From a virus, in IMG/VR virus record IMGVR_UViG_3300027747_001761, positions 1-64,000 of that record: DNA of 64,000 nt; one strand, written 5' to 3'. Under the pieces are notes generated by a model. That model saw only the letters and a program-made list of their open reading frames with translations. It was not told where the DNA came from and searched no databases. Positions 15,154-22,391 of this stretch are shown here, piece after piece. Positions within the stretch are counted from its first letter, which is position 1, and every line of letters starts with the position of its first letter. The translations under genes were made by a program, and so were the position numbers.

Positions 15154-15184
15154 CAAAGATACTACTTTTTTTAATACTACCAAA
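15154..15184 (-). promoter_or_regulatory. Host-type promoter TTTG-19-TATCTTTG
   Basis: -7 box 15154-15161, -33 15181-15184; no protein gene downstream. Confidence 0.7.
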
Positions 15185-15190
15185 CAAATT

Positions 15191-15364
15191 TCATTTTTTT
15201 TTCATTAATTCTTTAATATATTCGTGAGTTTCAAATAATTCAGGGTCAGTTTCCAAAAGATAACGAGATTTTATATTATTGTAATTCACTCGGATATCTG
15301 ATATACACCATCCGAAGAACACAAATAATAATTTAACTCTTATCTTTAGTTTTTTTAAACTCAT
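15191..15364 (-). CDS. Small membrane-associated protein, 57 aa
   Basis: Frame MSLKKLKIRVKLLFVFFGWC followed by a polar helical tail ending YIKELMKKK. A short hydrophobic segment (about 11-22) may insert in the membrane. It overlaps the preceding gene by 32 bases in another frame. Last gene of the small-membrane-protein operon. Confidence 0.6.
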   Translation of the reverse strand: MSLKKLKIRVKLLFVFFGWCISDIRVNYNNIKSRYLLETDPELFETHEYIKELMKKK

Positions 15365-15443
15365 CTTTTATTAAAATTAACGCAAATACACAAATAATAC
15401 CAATCAATAATGGTACCGGAGCAGAAGGGTCTAAATGTTCCAT
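15333..15443 (-). CDS. Small membrane protein, 36 aa
   Basis: MEHLDPSAPVPLLIGIICVF is a single-span peptide with a lysine-rich end (KDEFKKTKDKS). Its ATG overlaps the previous stop (TAATG), implying coupled translation. Confidence 0.6.
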   Translation of the reverse strand: MEHLDPSAPVPLLIGIICVFALILIKDEFKKTKDKS

Positions 15444-15601
15444 TAGTCCTTCTTTGTTTTCTTTTTATACACCCTTTTTTTCTTAACCGGTGGTTGGACG
15501 ACCACTTCCTCTTGAACCAATTGTTTAGGTTTTTTCTTTACTAAATAAAGAACAAGCGACACTAAAATCGCGAGGATTGCGGCAGATGCAATAAAATTCA
15601 T
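15443..15601 (-). CDS. Small membrane protein with basic tail, 52 aa
   Basis: MNFIASAAILAILVSLVLYL forms one transmembrane helix; the rest is Pro/Val spacer (EEVVVQPPVKKK) and a very basic end (RVYKKKTKKD). The layout resembles the C-terminal part of the 16209 protein in mirror order. Cytoplasmic basic tail could contact DNA or lipids. Confidence 0.65.
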   Translation of the reverse strand: MNFIASAAILAILVSLVLYLVKKKPKQLVQEEVVVQPPVKKKRVYKKKTKKD

Positions 15602-15693
15602 TTTTTTTGGGTTTGCTTATAGATTAGGGAAGATTAATACATCTTCATCGGATAAATATACACAAATTTCCATTTATTCTTGAGATTATTTAA
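15602..15693. other. Short intergenic, no feature seen
   Basis: AT-rich spacer within the small-gene operon; no promoter or terminator recognised. Confidence 0.4.
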
Positions 15694-15813
15694 TTAAACA
15701 TCTTTTTTTTCTTTTAATCGTCTAAAAATGTTTCTAAATAACTCAATCATTATAAAAAACCAAGACCCAACACCTAAAACAACAAATATTGATAATATAA
15801 TTACTTTAAACAT
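15694..15813 (-). CDS. Small membrane protein, 39 aa
   Basis: MFKVIILSIFVVLGVGSWFF with a basic amphipathic end (RNIFRRLKEKKDV). One transmembrane helix. Begins 1 base after the previous stop, so it is in the same transcript. Confidence 0.6.
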   Translation of the reverse strand: MFKVIILSIFVVLGVGSWFFIMIELFRNIFRRLKEKKDV

Positions 15814-15814
15814 A

Positions 15815-16207
15815 TTAATTGGTTGGTTTGCAAACATAATACCAAACATAGTCACTATACTCAACACCTAACGCTAATTTGCCCGGATTATCTTTTAATG
15901 ATATAAGATATATGTTACAACGAACACCTTGTTCATCTAAACAATACCACTCACCACCTTCTGCAGATTTATTAGCCATTGAAATCACATTATAAATTTG
16001 TGATGTTTTTGAATAAATAGTTATTTTGTTAGTATCTAATTTAATTAATATATCACAACTTTTTAATGAAGTATTATCCCACATAACTTCTTTGTTGTAG
16101 TTCATTTTCCCTGCTTGGAATGTCTCCGCTCTCATTAAGAATGGATTATCCTGAGAATACATCAATGTTGTTAAAAACAACACAAATACTAATAATAGTT
16201 TTTTCAT
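15815..16207 (-). CDS. Exported hypothetical protein, 130 aa
   Basis: MKKLLLVFVLFLTTLMYSQD is a standard Bacteroidota-style signal peptide, cleaved near Ser18-Gln19. The mature part is a small beta-rich domain with four cysteines (SCDILIKLD, WYCLDEQGVRC, YYVCKPTN), which could form disulfides in the periplasm. No family recognised. Within the operon starting at 16798. Confidence 0.72.
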   Translation of the reverse strand: MKKLLLVFVLFLTTLMYSQDNPFLMRAETFQAGKMNYNKEVMWDNTSLKSCDILIKLDTNKITIYSKTSQIYNVISMANKSAEGGEWYCLDEQGVRCNIYLISLKDNPGKLALGVEYSDYVWYYVCKPTN

Positions 16208-16208
16208 T

Positions 16209-16652
16209 TTATATTGAATAAATTATGTGACAAACAATTGCAGTAACTACACTACCAATAAATAATCCTTTAATAAACCAATAATTATTAACAGGTTCCG
16301 GAACAATAACCTCAACTTCTTTTGGTTTGTTGTATTTCTTTCTGTAATATGGTTTTTTCTTTCTAACCGGTTTAACGTCAGATTCACCCGTTACAGGTTC
16401 TTTCGTAATTTTAGGAGTTGTTGCTCTTTTTTCTTTGTTGAATAATTCTTCTTCAACGTGTTCGCTTAATTTTCTAGCACTCATTTCTTTTGTTTTTTTT
16501 CTTTTGTTTGATGCCGCAATGGCAGGAATAATGTTTGGTCTCATTTCTTTTGGTTTTAAGAAACTCCAATAATTTTTTTTGAAGTTAACTAATTGTTCCC
16601 GGTATTCATCCATAGATTGTCCGGGATATGGTATTGGTAATAACTTTCCCAT
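16209..16652 (-). CDS. Tail-anchored basic protein, 147 aa
   Basis: Starts MGKLLPIPYPGQSMDEYREQ. The middle is lysine/arginine-rich and Pro-containing (KKKPYYRKKYNKPKE) and the C-terminus FIKGLFIGSVVTAIVCHIIY is a transmembrane anchor, so most of the chain faces the cytoplasm. Start and previous stop share a base. Confidence 0.7.
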   Translation of the reverse strand: MGKLLPIPYPGQSMDEYREQLVNFKKNYWSFLKPKEMRPNIIPAIAASNKRKKTKEMSARKLSEHVEEELFNKEKRATTPKITKEPVTGESDVKPVRKKKPYYRKKYNKPKEVEVIVPEPVNNYWFIKGLFIGSVVTAIVCHIIYSI

Positions 16653-16798
16653 TAATGTTCTGATTTACTTTCTCCAATTACAAGAAAGGCAATTGCCGGG
16701 ATGGCAAATATCGGACTAATAAATAACATTGAAATTATACAACCTGCGGATAAAAGGTCGTATTTTTTCTTGATTATAAATTCTTTTAAATTATCCAT
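16652..16798 (-). CDS. Small membrane protein, 48 aa
   Basis: MDNLKEFIIKKKYDLLSAGC then one or two short hydrophobic helices with prolines (ISPIFAIPAIAFLVIG). The start at 16798 is fixed by a promoter box ending 4 bases upstream. First gene of the 16798-15191 operon. Confidence 0.68.
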   Translation of the reverse strand: MDNLKEFIIKKKYDLLSAGCIISMLFISPIFAIPAIAFLVIGESKSEH

Positions 16799-16802
16799 AG
16801 CA

Positions 16803-16833
16803 CAAAGATAAATAAAAAACCCCAAGAACTCAA
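16803..16833 (-). promoter_or_regulatory. Host-type promoter TTG-20-TATCTTTG
   Basis: -7 box 16803-16810, 4 bases from the ATG; TTG 16831-16833 lies in the loop of the terminator at 16816-16850. Confidence 0.78.
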
Positions 16834-16850
16834 CTCTTAGGGTTATTTTT
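16816..16850 (-). terminator. Terminator overlapping a promoter
   Basis: Sense AACCCTAAGA / TCTTGGGGTT hairpin then T6; ends the gene at 16852. Confidence 0.78.
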
Positions 16851-16851
16851 T

Positions 16852-17031
16852 TTAACATTTACAAATTCCGTCACCACCTTTAGCTGGGTTACAAACACAT
16901 TCCTTTTTGGGTTTACCGGTAATTAGTTTATATTCAGGAAATAAAGTCATTAATGATTTAATCTCATCAACTTTTCCGGCACTATCTTTAATGGTAATAG
17001 TTTTGGTTTCAGTATTAATTTTATACTCCAT
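16852..17031 (-). CDS. Small Cys-rich-tail protein, 59 aa
   Basis: Starts MEYKINTETKTITIKDSAGK; a beta-hairpin followed by a helix and a tail KKECVCNPAKGGDGICKC with four cysteines that could bind zinc. Overlaps the small membrane gene before it by 11 bases. Ends at a terminator. Confidence 0.68.
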   Translation of the reverse strand: MEYKINTETKTITIKDSAGKVDEIKSLMTLFPEYKLITGKPKKECVCNPAKGGDGICKC

Positions 17032-17140
17032 AAAAATCTACAATTAAAGCTCCGACAATAATCAATCCTATTATAACCAATAACATTATTGACCCCCTTT
17101 TATATTCTTTTTGCATTTCCATATATTCTTTCTTTTTCAT
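17021..17140 (-). CDS. Small membrane protein, 39 aa
   Basis: MKKKEYMEMQKEYKRGSIML leads into one transmembrane helix (LLVIIGLIIVGALIVDFYGV). The start at 17140 fits the end of the phosphoesterase gene at 17142. Confidence 0.63.
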   Translation of the reverse strand: MKKKEYMEMQKEYKRGSIMLLVIIGLIIVGALIVDFYGV

Positions 17141-17141
17141 T

Positions 17142-17861
17142 TTATTTTTTGTGGAACTCAATAATCTTCCACTGACCTTTGTTTGTTTCAACAAGAGCGG
17201 TGCAGTTCTCACACCAATCCCCACTATTCATATAATTATCTTTTAACTCCGGTTGATGAATATGACCACATACGGCAACATCACATCCTTTTTTGTAAGT
17301 TAATAATATTGCGTTGTGTTCAAAATCATTAATAAAGTTAACGGCTTTCTTAACACCATTTTTGATATCTTTGGAGATGGAATAATAAGGTAACCCTCTC
17401 ATCTCACGATATTTGTTGTAAACTCTATTCATCCATAATGCTAAATCATATCCTATTGAACCAATGTGAGCCAACCATTTTGCTTTGGTGATGAACACAT
17501 CCAATACATCTCCGTGAAACACATACATCTTACGACCATCTATTGATGTGAAGGTATAATCCTCTGTAATTGTTAGATTGGATAATTGGAATGGGATAAA
17601 ATCTTTTAGGAACTCATCGTGATTTCCTCTAAGCCAAATAACATTCACACCCTTCTCGCTCATCTTCATAATCTTTCTCAATACTTTGGTATGACTTTCC
17701 TTCCATTTCCCACCTCTTTTGAGAGCCCAACCATCAACGATATCCCCATTTAATATTAAGGTCTCTGTGGTGTTGTTTTCAAGGAATTCTATAACATCGT
17801 TGGCTCTACTTGATTTGGACCCCAAGTGAATGTCAGATAAGATTATTGTTTTGTATTTCAT
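17142..17861 (-). CDS. LpxH-like metallophosphoesterase
   Basis: The calcineurin-like metal motifs are all present: SDIHLGS (9-15), NGDIVDGW (38-45), GNHDE (about 80-84) and CGHIHQPE (about 198-205). The 239-residue length and the order resemble UDP-2,3-diacylglucosamine pyrophosphatases of lipid A synthesis in Bacteroidota. Together with the glycosyltransferase upstream it suggests alteration of host lipopolysaccharide, but a nucleotide or nucleic-acid phosphate substrate is possible. Confidence 0.82.
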   Translation of the reverse strand: MKYKTIILSDIHLGSKSSRANDVIEFLENNTTETLILNGDIVDGWALKRGGKWKESHTKVLRKIMKMSEKGVNVIWLRGNHDEFLKDFIPFQLSNLTITEDYTFTSIDGRKMYVFHGDVLDVFITKAKWLAHIGSIGYDLALWMNRVYNKYREMRGLPYYSISKDIKNGVKKAVNFINDFEHNAILLTYKKGCDVAVCGHIHQPELKDNYMNSGDWCENCTALVETNKGQWKIIEFHKK

Positions 17862-17915
17862 ATTATGTTAATTTGTAATCCAACGTAGGTAATGGTTTTG
17901 TTAATGTGGACATTG

Positions 17916-18015
17916 TTGTTGTTACCCTTAAATTGTAACGTTCCTCCACCACCGCATATGCGCCTGATGGAAAATATGGGTTGTTGTTACCCTTAAATTG
18001 TAACTTTCCTCCACC
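17916..18015. repeat. 35-bp direct repeat, 65-base period
   Basis: 17916-17950 and 17981-18015 match with one mismatch. The right copy encodes the WVEESYNLRV segment; the left copy is read in a different frame and forms the last residues and 3' flank of the gene. Confidence 0.85.
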
Positions 18016-18269
18016 CATACCTTTGTTAGGTCCCGAATTTGTTCATATTCCATACCAAAAAACGATTCAAAAAATGACCAAATTTCCTCGTAATTAACAT
18101 ATACATATCCATTTTTTTTATTGTAATCAAAGATTATTTTTTTACCTTCTAAGTAAAAAACGTGGTCAGGATGTTCTTCCGTCTCATATGGTTCCAAATC
18201 ACCATAGTTATTGTTCAACCAATTAATGGCGACTCTCTCTAATTTACTTTCTGTTATTATTATCTCCAT
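17928..18269 (-). CDS. ITE-family tagged protein, C-end altered
   Basis: Starts MEIIITESKLERVAINWLNN. The full family layout is visible: NYGDLEPYE, HVFYLEGKKIIFDYNK, YEEIWSFFESFFGMEYEQI, LTKVWVEESYNLRV. It is clearly paralogous to the next gene (18276). After NLRV the sequence changes to a short ending (RWWRNVTI) produced by a partial tandem duplication read out of frame. Confidence 0.83.
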   Translation of the reverse strand: MEIIITESKLERVAINWLNNNYGDLEPYETEEHPDHVFYLEGKKIIFDYNKKNGYVYVNYEEIWSFFESFFGMEYEQIRDLTKVWVEESYNLRVTTTHIFHQAHMRWWRNVTI

Positions 18270-18275
18270 ATTAAG

Positions 18276-18620
18276 TTAATTTGTAATGTTCTTCCAACTG
18301 TTATTTTCTTGACCGGCATTTGCTGGGTATACTACCGACACCTCTAAATTGTAACGTGACATCACCCATAACTTTGTTAAATCCTGAATTTGTTCGTATT
18401 TCATACTAAAATAAGATTCAAAAAAATTCCATATTTCATTATATGATATTGTAACACTCTCATCTTTTTTATTATAAGTAAATATTATTTTACCATCTTT
18501 CATAAAAAAAATCACATTCTCATATCTTTCAGTTTCATATAGTTCCAAATCACCAAAGTTATCATTCAACCAATTAATACCAAGTTTTCCTAATTTACTT
18601 TCTGTTATTATAATTTTCAT
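18276..18620 (-). CDS. ITE-family tagged protein, 114 aa
   Basis: The start at 18620 gives MKIIITESKLGKLGINWLND. Segments FGDLELYE, KIIFTYNKKDESVTISYNEI, FESYFSMKYEQIQDLTKLWV align with the 17928 protein throughout, showing a recent gene duplication. Its start overlaps the end of the glycosyltransferase gene. Confidence 0.83.
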   Translation of the reverse strand: MKIIITESKLGKLGINWLNDNFGDLELYETERYENVIFFMKDGKIIFTYNKKDESVTISYNEIWNFFESYFSMKYEQIQDLTKLWVMSRYNLEVSVVYPANAGQENNSWKNITN

Positions 18621-18630
18621 ATTAATTTCA

Positions 18631-19341
18631 TTATGTCCAGTAATTATGTTCCTTTGTAAAGAACTCATCGTTATTTCTATTAAACCAACATTTAATCATC
18701 ATCTTAACCACATAGAGTAAACCTTTGTTTTTGAATCGTCTTGATGTGGTATAAACAATTTTGTCAGCCACATAAAACTTATTTGGTTTTATCTTTGAAC
18801 TTAAATGATAATCCTCAGCAAATTTATCTTCCGGATTAAACCCACCCAATGAATTGAATGCCGCTAATTTAAATAACATAAATCCTCCAACAGCAAATGG
18901 TGTGGAGAATTTGGTTAGGTATTGGATAACATCAAATGATTTATATACATAATTGTATTGACCATCGTCAGTTCTTATTTTAGTTGTGGATAAATGATAA
19001 TCATTTTCTTTCATTTGTTCAACCATCTCCTTCAACAAATTATAATCGTTCAGGTATATGTCCGCATCCAAGAATAAAACATAGGGTGTCGTTATCTTTT
19101 TGGTTCCATTGTTTCTGGCCTCAGCAGGAAATCCACCCTTAACAATCTTTACATTAATATTTGGATGATATGAATTAAGAATACATTTTTGGGTATATCC
19201 GTTGTCCGTTGAAGAATCGGCAACCATAACATTTACACCTTTGATATTAGTTTGCAGGTTTAACAATCCTAAAGTTTTCTTTATGATTAATCCCTCGTTT
19301 TTGCAGGGTATAACTATTGTTAAATCTTTACTTAAACTCAT
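18631..19341 (-). CDS. Family 2 glycosyltransferase
   Basis: The GT-A start TIVIPCKNEGLIIKKTL (8-24) and the D-x-D metal site in VLFLDADIYL (about 90-99) are clear, with NVMVADSSTD as the first nucleotide-binding Asp and a later FAEDYHLSSKI (ED motif, likely the base). No transmembrane domain is evident until a weak C-terminal segment. It probably transfers a sugar to a surface glycan or lipid. The late motif 4 bases upstream makes it the leader of an operon with two tagged genes. Confidence 0.88.
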   Translation of the reverse strand: MSLSKDLTIVIPCKNEGLIIKKTLGLLNLQTNIKGVNVMVADSSTDNGYTQKCILNSYHPNINVKIVKGGFPAEARNNGTKKITTPYVLFLDADIYLNDYNLLKEMVEQMKENDYHLSTTKIRTDDGQYNYVYKSFDVIQYLTKFSTPFAVGGFMLFKLAAFNSLGGFNPEDKFAEDYHLSSKIKPNKFYVADKIVYTTSRRFKNKGLLYVVKMMIKCWFNRNNDEFFTKEHNYWT

Positions 19342-19345
19342 ACTT

Positions 19346-19353
19346 ATAAATAT
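19346..19353 (-). promoter_or_regulatory. Late-type promoter motif ATATTTAT
   Basis: Ends 4 bases before the ATG at 19341. Confidence 0.58.
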
Positions 19354-19377
19354 AACGAAACTAAATTATTGATGTGT

Positions 19378-19385
19378 ATATTTAT
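19378..19385 (+). promoter_or_regulatory. Late-type promoter motif ATATTTAT
   Basis: 15 bases upstream of the ATG at 19401; divergent from the motif at 19346-19353. Confidence 0.52.
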
Positions 19386-19400
19386 TGTTAAATATAAATT

Positions 19401-19988
19401 ATGAAAAACTTTTTATTAGTATTACTTACCCTAACCACATTCACATCATTTTCACAAGTATTAAGAGATAGTATTGTGGTTAAAACACCAATGTTTGAGA
19501 TTGTATACTCAGAAAAATTGGAACAACCTAAATTCATTCGTTATACCGTTCAATGTCCAAATGGAACCGCATCAAGAACAGGTATGGATTTTTATGTTGA
19601 TAAAACAATTAAAACATCTGACGCTAAAGATTACGAAAAAAACCCTTATGACAAAGGACATCTTGCACCAGCCGCTGACTTTAATTGTGATAAAGAAACT
19701 CTATACAAAACTTTCACCTACCTGAATTGTTCCCTACAACAAGAGAACCTTAACAGAACAACTTGGAGATTACTTGAGGTTAGAGAAAGAGAACTAGCAA
19801 AAACAAATAAAGTAGTTGTGGTTGAAATCAGATGTATCTTCGGTCCAAAATCAATTATTCTCCCAACCGGAGCAACAGTCCCAACAGCTTACAGAAAAAC
19901 AATTAAGTATGATAAAGTAACAGAAGTATATTACTTCAAAAATGAAAAACCATTATCAACCGACTTCACAAAATATAAAGTAAAATAA
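19401..19988 (+). CDS. Exported DNA/RNA non-specific endonuclease
   Basis: A signal peptide MKNFLLVLLTLTTFTSFSQ (cut after about residue 19) precedes a NUC1-type nuclease. The catalytic motif appears as YDKGHLAPAADF (83-94, His87 as base) and the metal-binding Asn region as NCSLQQENLNRTTW. The family cuts DNA and RNA using one Mg ion. Export to the periplasm suggests scavenging or destruction of incoming DNA from other phages. It lies alone between a late motif and a terminator. Confidence 0.87.
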   Translation: MKNFLLVLLTLTTFTSFSQVLRDSIVVKTPMFEIVYSEKLEQPKFIRYTVQCPNGTASRTGMDFYVDKTIKTSDAKDYEKNPYDKGHLAPAADFNCDKETLYKTFTYLNCSLQQENLNRTTWRLLEVRERELAKTNKVVVVEIRCIFGPKSIILPTGATVPTAYRKTIKYDKVTEVYYFKNEKPLSTDFTKYKVK

Positions 19989-19990
19989 AA

Positions 19991-20012
19991 AAACCCCCTG
20001 AATTGGGGGTTT
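19991..20012 (+). terminator. Intrinsic terminator
   Basis: AAACCCCC / GGGGGTTT, 6-base loop, T-rich tail, 3 bases after the nuclease stop. Confidence 0.85.
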
Positions 20013-20034
20013 GTTTTTTTATAAAGGATTACTC

Positions 20035-20574
20035 CTAATACCAATCAATTTTAGGACAATACTTGTTGTATTTTGCTTTAATAAATTCTGCAGTCATATT
20101 AACTTTGGTTTTCTTATAAACCCATTTGTTTTCTTCCTCAGAGTAATATGATTTATTTGTGGTCGTATATTCTCTCAAATGTTTAACACCCTCAATGATT
20201 CCAATCACAATCAATGCTGCCCAAAATAAACTTCCACCAACTACCAAATGTACAAATAAAGTGTCTTTCTCAACTTTGATGAATAAGGCAAGTATTGCTG
20301 AGATTAAATTCACAAGAATAAATAACGCAATATAAATTCCCACACTAACACCTAATCTTTCACCGGTCTTTCTATCCCCATTATCATACCCTTTATCAAA
20401 CAAATCATAAACAACCACGGGGATTGAGAATAATGTGTAAGGAATGATTGTAAGATACATTAACACCATACGCCAAAAATAAGGGCAAAGGTTGTTTGGT
20501 AATCCTTGATACTCACTAACAGCATAAAACCATTTGTATAGTTTTGCACTAACAGAATTTTGATTTAATTTCAT
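20035..20574 (-). CDS. Polytopic membrane protein, 179 aa
   Basis: The start at 20574 gives MKLNQNSVSAKLYKWFYAVS. It has a conserved-looking GLPNNLCPYFWRMVLMYL entry, then hydrophobic helices at about 37-57, 78-98 and 110-130, and a soluble C-terminal tail ending CPKIDWY. I associate the LPxNLCxYFW layout with unnamed phage membrane proteins. Last gene read from the promoter at 20600. Confidence 0.72.
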   Translation of the reverse strand: MKLNQNSVSAKLYKWFYAVSEYQGLPNNLCPYFWRMVLMYLTIIPYTLFSIPVVVYDLFDKGYDNGDRKTGERLGVSVGIYIALFILVNLISAILALFIKVEKDTLFVHLVVGGSLFWAALIVIGIIEGVKHLREYTTTNKSYYSEEENKWVYKKTKVNMTAEFIKAKYNKYCPKIDWY

Positions 20575-20599
20575 AATTTTTATATTTAATATTAGAATA

Positions 20600-20630
20600 C
20601 AAAGATAAACTTTATTATTCAATAAAACAA
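20600..20630 (-). promoter_or_regulatory. Host-type promoter TTG-20-TATCTTTG
   Basis: -7 box 20600-20607 and TTG 20628-20630; leader about 20 bases to the ATG at 20574. Confidence 0.72.
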
Positions 20631-20636
20631 CTTTCT

Positions 20637-20867
20637 TTATTCTTTTTTTTCTTTATCAAAGAAAACACCTTTCATATTCTTTAAAAACATACAAATGTTA
20701 TCCCAAAAATATAATATTGGTGCACCATACAATATCACACACAATACAAATCCCGAGTAAAAAGTTAAATTATCAGTTTTAGTCATTAGGTAAAATGATA
20801 TATTAAGTAATCCTTTCCAAATAGCAAAAACTACTAAAACAACAATAAACCAAATTAATGTTCGCAT
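20637..20867 (-). CDS. Small membrane protein, 76 aa
   Basis: MRTLIWFIVVLVVFAIWKGL is the first transmembrane helix and FYSGFVLCVILYGAPILYFW the second; the C-terminus FFDKEKKE is charged and cytoplasmic. Follows the 74-aa gene by 1 base. Confidence 0.68.
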   Translation of the reverse strand: MRTLIWFIVVLVVFAIWKGLLNISFYLMTKTDNLTFYSGFVLCVILYGAPILYFWDNICMFLKNMKGVFFDKEKKE

Positions 20868-20868
20868 A

Positions 20869-21093
20869 TTATCTCTGAATTAACATATTAGTATTTGCTA
20901 TCGCCACTCTTAACACAGGAACTACACCTCCGTTTTCTCCTGATTTTTGCATTACTTCGTAATACCCGTTTTCCACTTTTACGGTTGGAACATCTTTAAA
21001 TACGTAAACGATTTTATCGTTTTCAACTAATCCCTGAAATAGAATTACTTTTTTTTCTGTTGTATTAAATACCAGTGTTTGAATTATCATCAT
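20869..21093 (-). CDS. Hypothetical beta-rich protein, 74 aa
   Basis: Starts MMIIQTLVFNTTEKKVILFQ; alternates strands and turns (KIVYVFKDVPTVKVENGYYE) like a small beta barrel. The ATG overlaps the previous stop as ATGA. No family recognised. Confidence 0.68.
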   Translation of the reverse strand: MMIIQTLVFNTTEKKVILFQGLVENDKIVYVFKDVPTVKVENGYYEVMQKSGENGGVVPVLRVAIANTNMLIQR

Positions 21094-21836
21094 TTTAATT
21101 TTAATTTATTTAATAATTTATTTAATTTACCTATCCATTCTTTATCAACTTTTGGTCTCTTAATTACTCTTGGTTCTATAGGAATACTCATACGTAATCT
21201 ACCATCAATATATTGATTCTTAGGTTCATTCTTCAAAGGAACTCTATCATCTCTTAATTGGAGAAACTCTCTCTTTTCTTTACTTATATCTAAATAGGAA
21301 TATGAATATGGGTCAGCAGTTGAAGAAGTTTTTTTTGTAACTCTTTTATACTCCGGATTTCTAATTATCCACTCTTTCATTTGCTGAACTCTTGGATGTG
21401 TATCTATCAATACTTGCATAGATTTATATCCTGGCATAGTCATATACTCATAAAACAAATCCAAATAAGTAAATCTAAAAGTCTCATATGGTGTGACGAT
21501 AATAATATTGAAATTAAATTTAGTTGTCAAGTCATACCATTTTAACACCTCATCGGTTGATTCTAAAATAGACCCAATAAGAATATCCACATTGTTATGT
21601 CTTTCTTTTATTCTATAAACCAAACAATAATTGTCCGAACCCCAATACTTTGTAAAATAAACTTCTTCCAACATTGTGTCTCTTTGAATGTGTTCACCCA
21701 ATTCCATATCAAGAACTTCATTAATAACTTTTGTTATCTTATCTTCTTGTTGACGAAAATTACGATTCCAATCGGGATTAATCTTATAACCTCGCGGAAC
21801 TAAATCTAAATCGTTATGTAATGTGTTAGATACCAT
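21090..21836 (-). CDS. Hypothetical protein, 248 aa
   Basis: The start at 21836 (MVSNTLHNDLDLVPRGYKIN) is 4 bases after a TATATTTG box; 44 upstream codons are excluded. Residues 80-140 alternate strands and helices (YCLVYRIKERHNNVDILIG, FNIIIVTPYETFRFTYLDL), and the C-terminal tail is basic (KEWIGKLNKLLNKLKLK). It could be an alpha/beta enzyme domain with a nucleic-acid-binding tail. No family recognised. Confidence 0.7.
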   Translation of the reverse strand: MVSNTLHNDLDLVPRGYKINPDWNRNFRQQEDKITKVINEVLDMELGEHIQRDTMLEEVYFTKYWGSDNYCLVYRIKERHNNVDILIGSILESTDEVLKWYDLTTKFNFNIIIVTPYETFRFTYLDLFYEYMTMPGYKSMQVLIDTHPRVQQMKEWIIRNPEYKRVTKKTSSTADPYSYSYLDISKEKREFLQLRDDRVPLKNEPKNQYIDGRLRMSIPIEPRVIKRPKVDKEWIGKLNKLLNKLKLK

Positions 21837-21840
21837 AAGG

Positions 21841-21848
21841 CAAATATA
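21841..21848 (-). promoter_or_regulatory. Host-type -7 box TATATTTG
   Basis: Ends 4 bases before the ATG at 21836; no clear -33 element. Confidence 0.5.
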
Positions 21849-21869
21849 GACATTTTTTTTGAATCTGTC

Positions 21870-21877
21870 ATATTTAT
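21870..21877 (+). promoter_or_regulatory. Late-type promoter motif ATATTTAT
   Basis: 14 bases upstream of the ATG at 21892, divergent from the box at 21841-21848. Confidence 0.52.
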
Positions 21878-21891
21878 AATAAAAAAGTTTT

Positions 21892-22386
21892 ATGAGTGCA
21901 AGTGTGTTTGAATCAATCCCGGACAAAACCTTATTTAGATTTATTAAAATAGTAATGGAACACACCAATTTTGAAACGTTGGAATCGTCTCAAGATTTAG
22001 ATTTATCAGAAGGTGTTGAAGAAGCCGAATCTACTCTTGGAATTAGAGGTAACGATAGTTCACTTGATTGCGATTACATTTATAATGTTTGGAAATTGAA
22101 CGAAGATTTGTTTGAAGAAGATAGGTTAACCGGAAATCTTGATAGACCAACGTTTAAAAAAGTAGAATTTGATTGGTATGCGTGGGAAACTAATTGGGTT
22201 AAACAAACTTATAGACATCAAGTTGAAACTTATGCAACAGATAAAGATGATATATATAATTATATCTATGGAATGGCTTCTGATGGTGACTACTCGTATT
22301 GGAATGGTAACTTAATAAATAGCGATATTTATGATTCAGAAACAACCGACGACTCAATTGATACAGACTCTTTTAAAATTAGTTAA
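21892..22386 (+). CDS. Hypothetical acidic protein, 164 aa
   Basis: Starts MSASVFESIPDKTLFRFIKI. Strongly acidic, with DLDLSEGVEEAESTLG and an aromatic middle (KVEFDWYAWETNWVKQTYRH). No tag of the three classes and no domain recognised. Co-transcribed with the zinc-finger gene 5 bases later. Confidence 0.7.
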   Translation: MSASVFESIPDKTLFRFIKIVMEHTNFETLESSQDLDLSEGVEEAESTLGIRGNDSSLDCDYIYNVWKLNEDLFEEDRLTGNLDRPTFKKVEFDWYAWETNWVKQTYRHQVETYATDKDDIYNYIYGMASDGDYSYWNGNLINSDIYDSETTDDSIDTDSFKIS

Positions 22387-22391
22387 GTATT

